64,000 nucleotides of DNA from Gammaproteobacteria bacterium. GTDB taxonomy: Bacteria; Pseudomonadota; Gammaproteobacteria; Pseudomonadales; Azotimanducaceae. Positions within the stretch are counted from its first letter, which is position 1. Every line of letters begins with the position of its first letter. The position numbers were made by a program, and so were the translations under genes. Positions 1 to 9,123 of this stretch are shown here, piece by piece. Under the pieces are notes generated by a model. That model had not been told where the DNA came from. It did not search any database and was given only the letters and a program-made list of their open reading frames with translations. The DNA is taken from contig VXLL01000004.1 in the NCBI GenBank assembly GCA_009841615.1, positions 125,305 to 189,304 of the forward strand, read 5' to 3'.

Positions 1-210
1 TTCATACCATTCTTAACGCCTAGTGTCATGGTAGGTCGCTTAGCCTCTCTACCGATCTGGCCGGTGTACCTAGCTATCTTGCTAATGATGGTTCTCAGTG
101 TTCTTACGATTCGAAAATTTTCCACGGCATTGTTCGCACACGGATTGGTGTCTGAGCGAGCACCGCGGGGCATGAGGAGAATTTTTGGCCTCGCGCGTAA
201 ACCCGTTTAA
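1..210 (+). CDS. ABC-2 type transporter permease, C-terminal fragment
   Basis: The frame is open from the first base, so this is the tail of a gene that begins outside the window. The visible 69 residues hold a membrane segment (about residues 19-36) followed by a basic tail. The order of short motifs (FIPFLTPSVM, then a hydrophobic segment, then a soluble tail) matches the C-terminus of the next gene (SFIPVFTPFVM...). I therefore infer two tandem paralogous permease subunits of one ABC-2/NatB-like exporter. The ATPase gene would be expected upstream, out of view. Substrate unknown. Confidence 0.7.
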   Translation, partial: FIPFLTPSVMVGRLASLPIWPVYLAILLMMVLSVLTIRKFSTALFAHGLVSERAPRGMRRIFGLARKPV

Positions 211-276
211 CCACTGATTTAGAAGTTTAGTACTTCCCATAGCTATCAAAGACGCACGACCAAACAATTTACACCA

Positions 277-1950
277 ATGATAAAACGAAATAATCTAAAG
301 ACTGTTTGGATCGTGATGTTGAATGAATGGTCATCGACCACTCTAAATCCTAGTTTCTGGATTGTTTCTTGTGCTACACCAACAATTCTCTTCACACTAT
401 ATTTTTTATTCCAGTGGATTCTTGGGGAAGACCCTAGAGAGGCAATATTTAATGAAGATACTGTCAAGAACTGGGAGTTTTTCTTGGGAGATCAGAGGGA
501 AGACCAAAGTTTCGGACCACCACGAGTTCTGAAATATGCTGTACTCGATCGAAGTAGGTCATTCTCCACGGACGTTCGAAACGAAATATTAGATAACGAT
601 TGCTACTCATTTCTCACTACCATTCTGCATTTGAATGGAGATGATTTTGAGACGTTTCGCGAAGTATATAGCGATACCCACTCAGAGTTATTACACGACC
701 TAACGTTGCTTCGGCAACGATTTGTATCAACACCGACTCGCACTCTCGTCGCTGAATTGCTGGGAAATATTCCGCGCAGCGAGGACTTGTCAGACGTTGT
801 CGAAATCGCAACTCTTCTAGAAAACCTAAAACAGTGGTTGAACGAGCATCAAGAAGCAACCATCAAGTCTATACCGACGCTATCTTCTAATTATTTTCGA
901 GACTTGACTCCTTTAGACATGTCTGTTTCTTCAGAGAGCCTCGAATCACTGCTCTCACGCAATGAAATAGTCGGTTACTTCGTCTTCCCCGAAAATATCG
1001 AAACTGACTTGGAAGAGCTAGAGTTTGTCACGAGAAAGGAGACTCCACGAAGTGAGTTTCTTGATCTTTTGAATTGGTATCGCAGCGTCACCACGGACGT
1101 TCTAAGAAAGCGTCGCTATGAAGCTGAAAATATAGACTCTCTCGTACAGTCGTTGTTGACGCAACGAGTAAACGTTGTTCCCACGGATATCGATATCGTG
1201 CCATCAAAGTCGAGTGTTACGACATTGCGATTCGAAGGAATTCTGTATATAGCACTAGCTTTTCTGATGTATGTTGTATTCTTGGTGTCGTCTGCACGGC
1301 TAGTCTCGAATGTAATAGACGAAAAATCTAACAAGTTAGCAGACAACCTGTTGGCAAATCTGAGTCCTTCGCATCTTTTGGATGGAAAACTTTGGGGAAC
1401 AGCAATGATTTCTCTGACAGTAGTGGGACTTTGGTTAGTTTTGGTCCCAATTCTTGCGTTTGTTACGGGCCGTTGGAACTTCAACGTTGAAATCGATGTT
1501 TTCGCAGTCTTTTTACAACCGTTTGTGATATTCAATTTCGTTTTATTTCTACTGCTAGCGTACGCTTTTTACGGGTATCTTTTCGTAGGATTCACGTCCC
1601 TTTTTAGTAAGGTGAGTATTGCGGTAAATTCATGGGCGGGGATAGTGGTAGGTATAGGGTTTATTTTTGTAACGCCATCCCTCCTGTTGATATCGTTCTT
1701 GCCATTTACATGGCTTCAAAATTTGCTGAGTTTTATTCCTGTCTTCACTCCGTTTGTCATGATTGCGCGATCTGGCACACTTCCCGATTGGGGTATGTAT
1801 TGCACTATCGTATGTTTCATGGTTGCGTGCGTACTCGCCTCTCGAGCAGTCTCTAGTCTCATGTTTAAAAGAGGAATATCGGACGAAGTAAGAGTCAAGC
1901 CATTGAAGAGAGGAGCTTCTAAAAGTGAATCCGTTCCTTCGAGTCCGTGA
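277..1950 (+). CDS. ABC-2 type transporter permease (NatB-like)
   Basis: A 557-residue inner-membrane protein. It has one hydrophobic segment near residues 25-45, a long extracytoplasmic region of roughly 270 residues, then about five to six membrane segments from residue 320 to the end. That is the layout of NatB/ABC-2 permeases with a large periplasmic loop. The motif SSARLVSNVIDEKSNKLADNLLANLSP resembles the coupling region (E+K/N, then LL.SP) seen in ABC-2 permeases just after the first membrane segment of the C-terminal bundle. It lies 66 bases after the preceding paralogue, so the two probably form a heterodimer. The ATPase is not in the window. Substrate cannot be told from sequence. 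Confidence 0.75.
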   Translation: MIKRNNLKTVWIVMLNEWSSTTLNPSFWIVSCATPTILFTLYFLFQWILGEDPREAIFNEDTVKNWEFFLGDQREDQSFGPPRVLKYAVLDRSRSFSTDVRNEILDNDCYSFLTTILHLNGDDFETFREVYSDTHSELLHDLTLLRQRFVSTPTRTLVAELLGNIPRSEDLSDVVEIATLLENLKQWLNEHQEATIKSIPTLSSNYFRDLTPLDMSVSSESLESLLSRNEIVGYFVFPENIETDLEELEFVTRKETPRSEFLDLLNWYRSVTTDVLRKRRYEAENIDSLVQSLLTQRVNVVPTDIDIVPSKSSVTTLRFEGILYIALAFLMYVVFLVSSARLVSNVIDEKSNKLADNLLANLSPSHLLDGKLWGTAMISLTVVGLWLVLVPILAFVTGRWNFNVEIDVFAVFLQPFVIFNFVLFLLLAYAFYGYLFVGFTSLFSKVSIAVNSWAGIVVGIGFIFVTPSLLLISFLPFTWLQNLLSFIPVFTPFVMIARSGTLPDWGMYCTIVCFMVACVLASRAVSSLMFKRGISDEVRVKPLKRGASKSESVPSSP

Positions 1951-2049
1951 GGTACCGACGGTCAGGGGACGGTCTGATTGACACGAGCGTGCACTTCACA
2001 GTGTAATCTAGGAAGTACAGAGTTGCGCGATTACGATCGCGAGTTGTCT

Positions 2050-2547
2050 CTATTCGTTATCTAAAGCTTCATTTTCATCTGACTTTTGGGAGTCAGATGT
2101 ATCTACTGATTCTTCGTCATCCAGGGTCGAGTCTTCTTCGCTCTCCGAAGATTGAAGATCTGATTGTGAAAGTGGCGTGAACTCTATCTGTTTAAGTTGT
2201 GCTCGACGAACTCTTTGAGTCTTAGGCTGGCTGCTAGCGCCGTAATAGGTGGTCAGATAATCAAGAATCTTACTCTCATAGTCGCCTAAGTCCCACAAAT
2301 TCTCCTGAGTTTGCATACGTTTGATCACTTTTGACCAATTCTCTCGATCAAGTTGTTGTTGAGTTAACAATCGTTCTGAATGACATACACTGCAACTGGC
2401 ACTAATGAGTTTCCAATTTCCTTCAGGATCGATACGCAAACCAGATTTTGGGTCTATTTCCACTATTTCTTCGTTAGCTAGGCAGAAAACTCCCAGCACT
2501 AAGAAAAAAATACTAGCTAACGTAAACCGCGATACGATGGCACGCAT
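2050..2547 (-). CDS. Monohaem cytochrome c, probable electron acceptor of the sulfite dehydrogenase
   Basis: A 165-residue exported protein with an N-terminal signal peptide (about residues 1-24) and a single CxxCH haem-binding site (C52, C55, H56). The mature domain is followed by a low-complexity acidic/serine tail from about residue 120. The gene overlaps the end of the upstream molybdoenzyme gene by 35 bases on the same strand, so the two are translationally coupled. This is the SorA-SorB arrangement, in which the cytochrome accepts electrons from the molybdenum centre in the periplasm. The axial Met ligand is probably M76 or a nearby residue (inference). The acidic tail is unusual. SorB identity rests on context more than on sequence. 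Confidence 0.7.
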   Translation of the reverse strand: MRAIVSRFTLASIFFLVLGVFCLANEEIVEIDPKSGLRIDPEGNWKLISASCSVCHSERLLTQQQLDRENWSKVIKRMQTQENLWDLGDYESKILDYLTTYYGASSQPKTQRVRRAQLKQIEFTPLSQSDLQSSESEEDSTLDDEESVDTSDSQKSDENEALDNE

Positions 2548-3817
2548 TGTTCAAATATCCTTTGGGATTCCAATTCGGTAACACCATAGGCTGGGAATGT
2601 CCTTGATCGTCTTCTGCTCGAGCCCAAACTTCGTAGTACCCTGTGGTGGGAAATTTGATGCTGTGATCCCAATGTTGCCAAGCTAATCGATTCACAGCAG
2701 GTTTAAGGTTTGCTTCAGACCAAGTTTTTCCAAAATCGATGGATACGTTTAAACTGCGAACTGAATTGTCTCCAGCCCAGGCGTGTCCGCGAACTTTAAG
2801 AGTATCATTTGCCCCAATCTGAGTCCCAGTTTTTGGAAACGTGATTAATGACTTGACTGGCATCGCATGAATAATGCTCATGTCCTCGTCTGCTACTGTC
2901 GTACCTGGCGCAACCGGTGTTCGAGGTACCCGATAAGATGGACTCTCCATTTTTGGACCATCGTGTATCACATTTCGAATGGTGATGCGTCTCAACCATT
3001 TCCCGGAAACAGAACCTGGCCAACCACCATACACCAGTCTTAATGGATGACCATTCATAGGATGTAGATCGTCGCCATTCATACCCCAAACAATCATAGA
3101 CTCGTCGTCTATTGCTTTGTCGATTGGAACTCCGCGGGAGATTGTTACTCGCTCAGGGTCTCCGCTCATGTGCGTATCTGCACCATAGAAAGCCACATAA
3201 ACTGCACTCGGTTTGTAACCCACATCTTCTAAAACATCTTTTAGACGAACACCGTTCCATTGAGGACATCCAACAGCACCAAGAGTCCATTGATTGCCTG
3301 AAACCGGTGGGTCAAACTCCGCCCGCCCGTTTCCTCCACACTCCAGTACAAGTTGCCGACTGATATTTTCAAAACGTTGTTTTAAATTAGCAATCGTGTA
3401 GGTCTTGTAAGCACCAACCGATTCCCCTTCAAACGTCAAAGACCACGTACTTGCGATCACATTCTCTGGAGGCTCACCATAATTTCGAATAAACAAACGG
3501 TCTGCTGGAGTTATATCATCGTTTAAAAGGTGGGGTGGAGTTTCGGCGTTTACTGGTCGATCATTGAGCAGTATCAAACCGTCCTTTCCTTCAATTTGGA
3601 AAGTAGCATCAGAATTGGAATGGGACGCGGGAATTATCCCTTGCGGCGCCGCGTGCGCAAATGGTACTCTAGCACCGACTAACGCACTAAAAGCCGCTAA
3701 TCCTGAAACAAATCCTCGACGTGTAATTTGATTTGTACGACGCCCCCATGCCTCCCAATCCGCTCTTTCTGGATCCTGCGCAAACAGCTCGTGTATGCCG
3801 CGTTCTTTCCGTTTCAT
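2513..3817 (-). CDS. Sulfite-oxidase-type molybdopterin oxidoreductase (SorA-like), Tat-exported
   Basis: A 434-residue protein with a twin-arginine leader (RR at 33-34, followed by GFVSGL and a hydrophobic stretch). It then has the oxidoreductase molybdopterin-binding domain, with the molybdenum-ligating cysteine in LVLECGGNGR (C160). The last ~120 residues look like the Mo-cofactor dimerisation domain of the sulfite oxidase family. The likely role is oxidation of sulfite or a related sulfur compound in the periplasm, passing electrons to the cytochrome c encoded by the overlapping downstream gene. The Tat leader begins unusually late (residue ~28), so the N-terminus may be shorter than drawn. 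Function could also be a broader SoxC-like activity. Confidence 0.85.
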   Translation of the reverse strand: MKRKERGIHELFAQDPERADWEAWGRRTNQITRRGFVSGLAAFSALVGARVPFAHAAPQGIIPASHSNSDATFQIEGKDGLILLNDRPVNAETPPHLLNDDITPADRLFIRNYGEPPENVIASTWSLTFEGESVGAYKTYTIANLKQRFENISRQLVLECGGNGRAEFDPPVSGNQWTLGAVGCPQWNGVRLKDVLEDVGYKPSAVYVAFYGADTHMSGDPERVTISRGVPIDKAIDDESMIVWGMNGDDLHPMNGHPLRLVYGGWPGSVSGKWLRRITIRNVIHDGPKMESPSYRVPRTPVAPGTTVADEDMSIIHAMPVKSLITFPKTGTQIGANDTLKVRGHAWAGDNSVRSLNVSIDFGKTWSEANLKPAVNRLAWQHWDHSIKFPTTGYYEVWARAEDDQGHSQPMVLPNWNPKGYLNNACHRIAVYVS

Positions 3818-4137
3818 CGTGTTCTATCTTTAAATCTGACTATTTGAAGAGTGTTTTTGGCACCCAGCTTCACTTGAAACCGTGGTACTAGGATTTAAAC
3901 AAATCATTCTAAGTAAAGTCTTCCGGATTCGCTAAGTTCATTAGTCACAGAAGCGTGATCGAGATAGTTCGACGCGTTTAACGTCAGGCGCAGCATAACA
4001 AGGAAGTGTCGACCAACCTTTCGAGTGAGTTCCTCTGCAAATTTAACAGGACCGACTACCTATATTTGCAATAATAGAAACAACATCGTATCATTAAAAT
4101 TGTAGTCAATCTTTTAGACCTGTTTTAGTATTTTCAC
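3818..4137. other. Intergenic region between divergent sor-like genes and the sigma-like gene
   Basis: About 320 bases between divergent genes. It is AT-rich in the last 80 bases and presumably contains both promoters. I see no open frame with a ribosome-binding site, no convincing hairpin-plus-T-run and no recognisable operator. Confidence 0.4.
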
Positions 4138-5463
4138 GTGTTGAATACCAGTCACAAACGGACATCATTGGTGCCTTCCTCAGCGACCGATCTGGTTAGT
4201 GCGCTAGAAGACATCTGGAATTCGTTCACGCCACGCGAACAGTTCATCGTACAAAAACGGTTCGTCGATACTTCTAAGTGTACTCTTCAAGAGCTTGGCG
4301 ATCAGTTAGAGCTCACACGAGAGAGAATTCGGCAACTTGAAACAAAAATTGTTGAGAGATGTGAAAAATCCATTGGCCATCAGATTGAAACGTTAAGTAA
4401 ACACCTGGTGGACAAGTATGGTGCGATGATTCCCAAAGACTCTTTCACGGACACCATCGATGCCGTGCTAGAAGGCGTTTCCTCTCGAAATAAAGTTTTA
4501 TTTACAAAGATATTTTTAAAATATTTAAAGTATCACTTTAAGAACGGTTTTTATCTATCTCCTGGTGGAAATATCGTAATTTCAAACTATTTGCATTACA
4601 TTAACACTAACAATCTTTTGTTAGTTGATGAAATGACACTAGCTCGTATCAATCTCGAATTTTGGTATAAGTACCGAGACGAAATTAAACGATGTCTAGG
4701 TCTTGTACGACTACCTTATGGTTCGTTCGCCCGTAAGGATAGTGTCTCTACTCGAGTGCTAGACACGCTAAAACACCTTGGAATACCGGCGACAAAAGAG
4801 CAGATTGCGGAATACTCGGGAATCCCAGAGGAAAAGCTTACAAATCGGCTCCGCTTGATTAGAGGAGTGGTAAAGGTCTCCAACAACATGTGGGGACTCG
4901 GTAGCTCCAAGAATTCACAATACGTAGGCGTAGTGGACGAAATGCTCACAGTCATCGAACAACACGGTGGGCAAGTTTCAGTGCAAACTCTTAAGTCAGA
5001 AATTAAACGTCGTTGCAATGTTAAAGACTCGACTATTACAGCCTATCTCTATACGGCTCAGTTCGTCATCGAAGACAAGATGATCCGATTGAGTACAGAA
5101 AATGATGTTCGATTACGTCCCTTAGCACAAACGATTGATGGTAGAACTGGAAACGGATCTCCGTATTGGATCATCAAAGTGAAAGCCCGACACTTAAAAG
5201 GGCATTCTGTTGTTGGACTCCCTCCTGAGCTGGCATATTACCTTAAGTGCGAACCGAATACACGATCCCGAATTCCGATTCACTATCCATTGGGATGTAG
5301 AGACATGAGTATCACTTGGCGTTTAGCTTCAACAACTGGATTACAGATAGGTTATTTAGCAGACGTAATGAAAGAGTTAGGTGTTCAAGAAGGCGACCTC
5401 GTTAGACTAATCGTGCAAGACGGTGCTAGAGTAGGTTTTGAACGCCACTCTCCCATTAAATGA
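4138..5463 (+). CDS. Sigma-70 region 4-like HTH protein with tandem winged-helix segments
   Basis: A 441-residue protein starting at a GTG codon. Residues about 30-75 (FTPREQFIVQKRFV ... TLQELGDQLELTRERIRQLE) are a very good match to sigma-70 region 4, the part of sigma factors that binds the -35 element. Regions 2 and 3 are absent, so this is not an ordinary sigma factor. Residues about 240-330 contain two stretches that read like winged helices (for example TKEQIAEYSGIPEEKLTNRL). The C-terminal ~100 residues are unassigned. The gene overlaps moaA by 26 bases, so the two are coupled. Possible roles are a transcription regulator or a DNA-binding accessory protein; the sequence does not choose between them. 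Confidence 0.65.
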   Translation: MLNTSHKRTSLVPSSATDLVSALEDIWNSFTPREQFIVQKRFVDTSKCTLQELGDQLELTRERIRQLETKIVERCEKSIGHQIETLSKHLVDKYGAMIPKDSFTDTIDAVLEGVSSRNKVLFTKIFLKYLKYHFKNGFYLSPGGNIVISNYLHYINTNNLLLVDEMTLARINLEFWYKYRDEIKRCLGLVRLPYGSFARKDSVSTRVLDTLKHLGIPATKEQIAEYSGIPEEKLTNRLRLIRGVVKVSNNMWGLGSSKNSQYVGVVDEMLTVIEQHGGQVSVQTLKSEIKRRCNVKDSTITAYLYTAQFVIEDKMIRLSTENDVRLRPLAQTIDGRTGNGSPYWIIKVKARHLKGHSVVGLPPELAYYLKCEPNTRSRIPIHYPLGCRDMSITWRLASTTGLQIGYLADVMKELGVQEGDLVRLIVQDGARVGFERHSPIK

Positions 5464-6448
5464 CAATTACCAACACTGTAAATTGATAGTCGACCCACTC
5501 GGCCGCCGCTTTAAAAACCTTCGAGTCAGTTTGACGGCTGCATGTAACTACGCTTGCACGTATTGCGTTCCTAACGGTAAAAAACTTCAAGCTCTGAGTG
5601 CTGAAATGACGGAAGACGAGCTGAATTACGCTGTACGTCTACTGGTCGACGCCGGTGGTATTGACAGGATTCGAATTACCGGTGGAGAGCCATTGATTTC
5701 GCCAAAATTTGATTCACTCCTCGATAGCTTAAACGATTTGTCTCTATTAGATGTTGCGATTACCACCAACGGTCAATTTTTAAAAAAGAAACTACCGGTA
5801 ATCGAACGATCGGGAATTACCCGAATTAACATCAGTCTCGACACGCTTGATCATCAAGCTTTTCGGAGCATCGCTCGTAGCGGAGATCTCGCCACTGTAT
5901 TGGAGGGAATTGAAGAGGCATTGGCGTTGGGTCTCAAAGTCAAAGTCAATTGCGTACCGATTCGAACAGCCAATCTTGACCAATTGCTACCTATACTCGA
6001 ATATTGTTTAGCTAGAAAGATTGAATTACGCTTTATTGAACTCATGAATATGGGTCATCTCAAACATAACCAATCGTACGAACAAGATTTTATCGGCATG
6101 GATGAGATACTTGATAAAATTGGAGATAAGTACGAATATTATAAAATTGACGCACCTTTAGATTCGACATCCGTCAGATTTGAAATCCCCGATTTTGGTC
6201 GATTCGGGATTATCGCGAACGAAAGCGAACCTTTCTGTAGAACCTGCACGCGCTTGAGACTTTCGTCGAATGGTCAGATTTTTGGCTGCTTGTCGAACTC
6301 GAAAGCGTTTTCCATCAGGCAACTTCTTGACAAACCTTATCCGTATGCGATAACAGAGTTACAATCCGTACTGAGATCCGCGATGAAGCTAAAACAGAGG
6401 CTAGCGTTTACTGGTGAGACTACAGTAATGAAGTTTATTGGTGGCTAA
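5438..6448 (+). CDS. moaA: GTP 3',8-cyclase MoaA (molybdenum cofactor biosynthesis)
   Basis: A radical-SAM enzyme of 336 residues that converts GTP to 3',8-cyclo-dihydro-GTP, the first step of molybdopterin synthesis. The N-terminal [4Fe-4S] motif CxxxCxxC is at C36, C40 and C43. The second cluster motif (CRTCTR, then C about 13 residues on) lies near residues 265-282. The TGGEP SAM-binding motif is present, and the protein ends with the family's Gly-Gly. I chose the TTG at 5438, which overlaps the upstream gene by 26 bases; no ATG or GTG in frame precedes the conserved LGRRFKNLRVSLT. The nearby Mo-dependent SorA-like enzyme gives the product a local consumer. Confidence 0.93.
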   Translation: MNATLPLNDNYQHCKLIVDPLGRRFKNLRVSLTAACNYACTYCVPNGKKLQALSAEMTEDELNYAVRLLVDAGGIDRIRITGGEPLISPKFDSLLDSLNDLSLLDVAITTNGQFLKKKLPVIERSGITRINISLDTLDHQAFRSIARSGDLATVLEGIEEALALGLKVKVNCVPIRTANLDQLLPILEYCLARKIELRFIELMNMGHLKHNQSYEQDFIGMDEILDKIGDKYEYYKIDAPLDSTSVRFEIPDFGRFGIIANESEPFCRTCTRLRLSSNGQIFGCLSNSKAFSIRQLLDKPYPYAITELQSVLRSAMKLKQRLAFTGETTVMKFIGG

Positions 6449-6572
6449 ATTGTTGGAGTCAGGGAACTGATAAAACCAATCGAACTCTAGGATGTGTTTA
6501 CGATTCGTAACCTGCGAGGATGTACACAATACAGTTGACTCTAACGCAACAAATTCGCGATCAAGTCAACAC

Positions 6573-8228
6573 CTACATATTCGGATAGTTCGGTCCGCCT
6601 GAACCTTCAGGTGCGACCCAGGTTATATTCTGTGATGGGTCTTTAATATCGCAGGTCTTACAGTGCACGCAATTCTGTGCATTAATTTGAAACTCTTCCT
6701 TACCCTCTTCTCCTATGACTTCATAAACCCCAGCAGGGCAATAACGTTGTGCGGGCTCAGCAAAGTCTCGAAGGTTTTTTCTAATCGGTAGGTCTGCATC
6801 CTGTAGCAGCAAATGGCAAGGTTGGTCCTCTTCATGATTTGTGTTCGACAAAAAGACGCTTGAATTCTTATCGAAGGAATAGACACCATCGGGTTTGGAG
6901 TAGTGAATTTTTTTACTCATTTTTGCAAGTCGCAATCGCTCATGATCGGGTACCGTGTCCTTCAATCGAATAGGGTTCCAACCGTTGAAAACGTTTTGTT
7001 CTAGACAAGCCCAAGCAGAACCTCCAAGCATTCCAAAATGATGCCAAGCAGGACCGATGTTCCTAGCTTGGTGAAGTTCCCCGTGTAACCAAGACTGTTC
7101 GTATCGTCGTTGTATATCAACAACATCGTGTTGCCGTGCAGCACTCAGTGCTTGCATGATGCCTTCTGCAGCTAATTTCCCAGACTTCATCGCAGTATGC
7201 GTACCCTTGATTTTTAAAGGGTTTAAAAAGCCCGCATCGTCCCCGACCAAGACCGCACCAGCTACTGCTAAATCTGGCAACGAGCCGTACCCACCTTTAG
7301 TAATGGCGCGAGCACCATAAGATATTCGTCGGCCATCTAGGAGATGTTCTTTAATGATGGGATGATGCTTCCACACTTGAAATTCACTAAACGGATCAAG
7401 ATACGGATTGGAATATGAAAGATCGACAATTAGTCCTAGAGCGATTTGCTGGTTTTCCATGTGGTACAAGAAACCACCGCCCGTAGCCGTTCTTGAGAAT
7501 CCCAACGGCCAACCAATGGTATGTAGGATTCGTCCAGGTTTGTGGTGACCGGATGGTACTTCCCATAGTTCTTTAAGCCCTATTGCGTAATGTTGCGGGG
7601 AACTCTTGCTGTCGAGGTCAAATTTTGCGATTAGTTGTTTACCTAGGTGTCCCCGACAACCTTCCGCAAAGACTGTATAGGATGCAAGGAGTTCGAGTCC
7701 TGGTTCATGAGTTGGTTTGTCTTTTCCTAATCGGTCGACACCCATGTCCCCCGTAGCAACGCCTATCACCTTGTTTTGTTTATCGTACAAAATTTCTGTG
7801 GCCGCAAAGCCCGGGAACAACATGACCCCAAGTTCTTCCGCTTGCTGAGCCATCCATCGGCACAAATTGCCCAGTGAAGTAACATAATTACGGTCATTGC
7901 GGCTCGGTCTAGGGATTAATGCACGTGGAACTGCGATAGCTCGATGATCGTTCACAAGACAGTGAAACCGGTCTTCGGTGACTCGCGTTAACGGTGGTTC
8001 AAGATCTTTCCAGCTAGGAAACAGATCGTCCAAACCACGAGTATCGATAACCGCTCCGGAAAGTATGTGAGCTCCAATTTCGCTGCCTTTTTCAAGTACG
8101 CACACGCTGGTTTCTCTACCCAGTTCGTCTGCTAATTGCATGATGCGAATAGCGGTGCCAAGTCCGGCCGGACCAGCACCTACAATGACGACATCGAAGG
8201 TCATCGATTCACGTTGTCTCTTAACCAT
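6573..8228 (-). CDS. Electron-transfer flavoprotein:ubiquinone oxidoreductase (ETF-QO)
   Basis: A 551-residue membrane-associated flavoprotein that passes electrons from ETF to the ubiquinone pool during fatty-acid and amino-acid oxidation. An FAD-binding GxGxxG motif (VVIVGAGPAGLG) sits near residue 14. The C-terminus has the ferredoxin-like [4Fe-4S] domain (CPAGVYE, then NCVHCKTCDIKDP) and the family ending GGPNYPNM. It is divergent from etfB-etfA, so donor and acceptor are adjacent. Start chosen at ATG 8228; ATG 8204 (MTFDVVIVGAG) would also be possible, since neither has a strong ribosome-binding site. Confidence 0.94.
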   Translation of the reverse strand: MVKRQRESMTFDVVIVGAGPAGLGTAIRIMQLADELGRETSVCVLEKGSEIGAHILSGAVIDTRGLDDLFPSWKDLEPPLTRVTEDRFHCLVNDHRAIAVPRALIPRPSRNDRNYVTSLGNLCRWMAQQAEELGVMLFPGFAATEILYDKQNKVIGVATGDMGVDRLGKDKPTHEPGLELLASYTVFAEGCRGHLGKQLIAKFDLDSKSSPQHYAIGLKELWEVPSGHHKPGRILHTIGWPLGFSRTATGGGFLYHMENQQIALGLIVDLSYSNPYLDPFSEFQVWKHHPIIKEHLLDGRRISYGARAITKGGYGSLPDLAVAGAVLVGDDAGFLNPLKIKGTHTAMKSGKLAAEGIMQALSAARQHDVVDIQRRYEQSWLHGELHQARNIGPAWHHFGMLGGSAWACLEQNVFNGWNPIRLKDTVPDHERLRLAKMSKKIHYSKPDGVYSFDKNSSVFLSNTNHEEDQPCHLLLQDADLPIRKNLRDFAEPAQRYCPAGVYEVIGEEGKEEFQINAQNCVHCKTCDIKDPSQNITWVAPEGSGGPNYPNM

Positions 8229-8370
8229 GAACGTCGCGTATAAGACTTATGAAAAGTTTTGGAATCACAGATGCAAGATAATATTCGGTTGGAATTCGAC
8301 TACTGACCACATGTATTTGGAAAATTCTACTTTAGACCCAAATTAGACACATAAAAGTACGAGTATATAA

Positions 8371-9123
8371 ATGAAGATCCTATGTGCGATTAAGAGAGTG
8401 GTCGATGCCAACGTCAACGTGGTCGTTAAAAGCGACGGTAGCGGCATCGATTTGACCAACGTAAAGATGTCTGTAAATCCGTTTTGTGAAATTGGGGTCG
8501 AACAAGCAATCCAACTAAAGGAAGCTGGAATCGCTGATGAAATTGTGGCAGTTTCTGTAGGGTCCACAAAAACGCAAGAGCAGGTGCGCGTATGCTTAGC
8601 TCTTGGTGCCGATCGAGGAATCATCGTAGACGCTCCAGATGATTTAGAACCTCTATCGATCGCAAAAATTCTTAAAGCAGTCTACACCAAAGAACAACCC
8701 CAGATGGTGATTTTTGGGAAGCAGAGTATTGATGGTGACAATAGTCAAACAGGGCAAATGTTTGCTGCATTAACGGATCTCCCGCAGGCAACGTTCGCGT
8801 CAGATCTAAGTGTCATCAACAACGTTGCAACAGTAGTTCGAGAAGTTGACGGCGGACTACAAACACTGGAAGTCCCACTTCCGATGGTTCTTACTACAGA
8901 CTTACGTTTAAATGTGCCGAGATTCGCGTCGTTGAAAAACATCATGATGTCCAAACGGAAACAAATCGACGTGCTTTCCACAGAAGAAGTAGGAGTCGTT
9001 CTTGAACGACACACTGAAACGTTGCGTGTTGATCGCCCACCCGCGAGATCTGCGGGAATAGTCGTGGATTCGATTGATGAGCTAGTGTCTAAACTGCGAA
9101 ACGAGGCAAAAGTACTCCCGTGA
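8371..9123 (+). CDS. etfB: Electron transfer flavoprotein beta subunit
   Basis: A 250-residue EtfB, the AMP-binding subunit of the soluble ETF heterodimer that collects electrons from acyl-CoA and other dehydrogenases. It begins MKILCAIKRVVD and carries the family's AL..GADR.I and GKQSIDGDNSQTGQM motifs. The stop overlaps the GTG start of etfA (GTGA), indicating a translationally coupled operon. The divergent ETF-QO gene lies 142 bases upstream and probably shares the control region. Confidence 0.95.
   Translation: MKILCAIKRVVDANVNVVVKSDGSGIDLTNVKMSVNPFCEIGVEQAIQLKEAGIADEIVAVSVGSTKTQEQVRVCLALGADRGIIVDAPDDLEPLSIAKILKAVYTKEQPQMVIFGKQSIDGDNSQTGQMFAALTDLPQATFASDLSVINNVATVVREVDGGLQTLEVPLPMVLTTDLRLNVPRFASLKNIMMSKRKQIDVLSTEEVGVVLERHTETLRVDRPPARSAGIVVDSIDELVSKLRNEAKVLP

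Noticed and set aside
1116..1535. A 139-residue minus-strand frame
   Set aside because: Antisense shadow of the ABC-2 permease.
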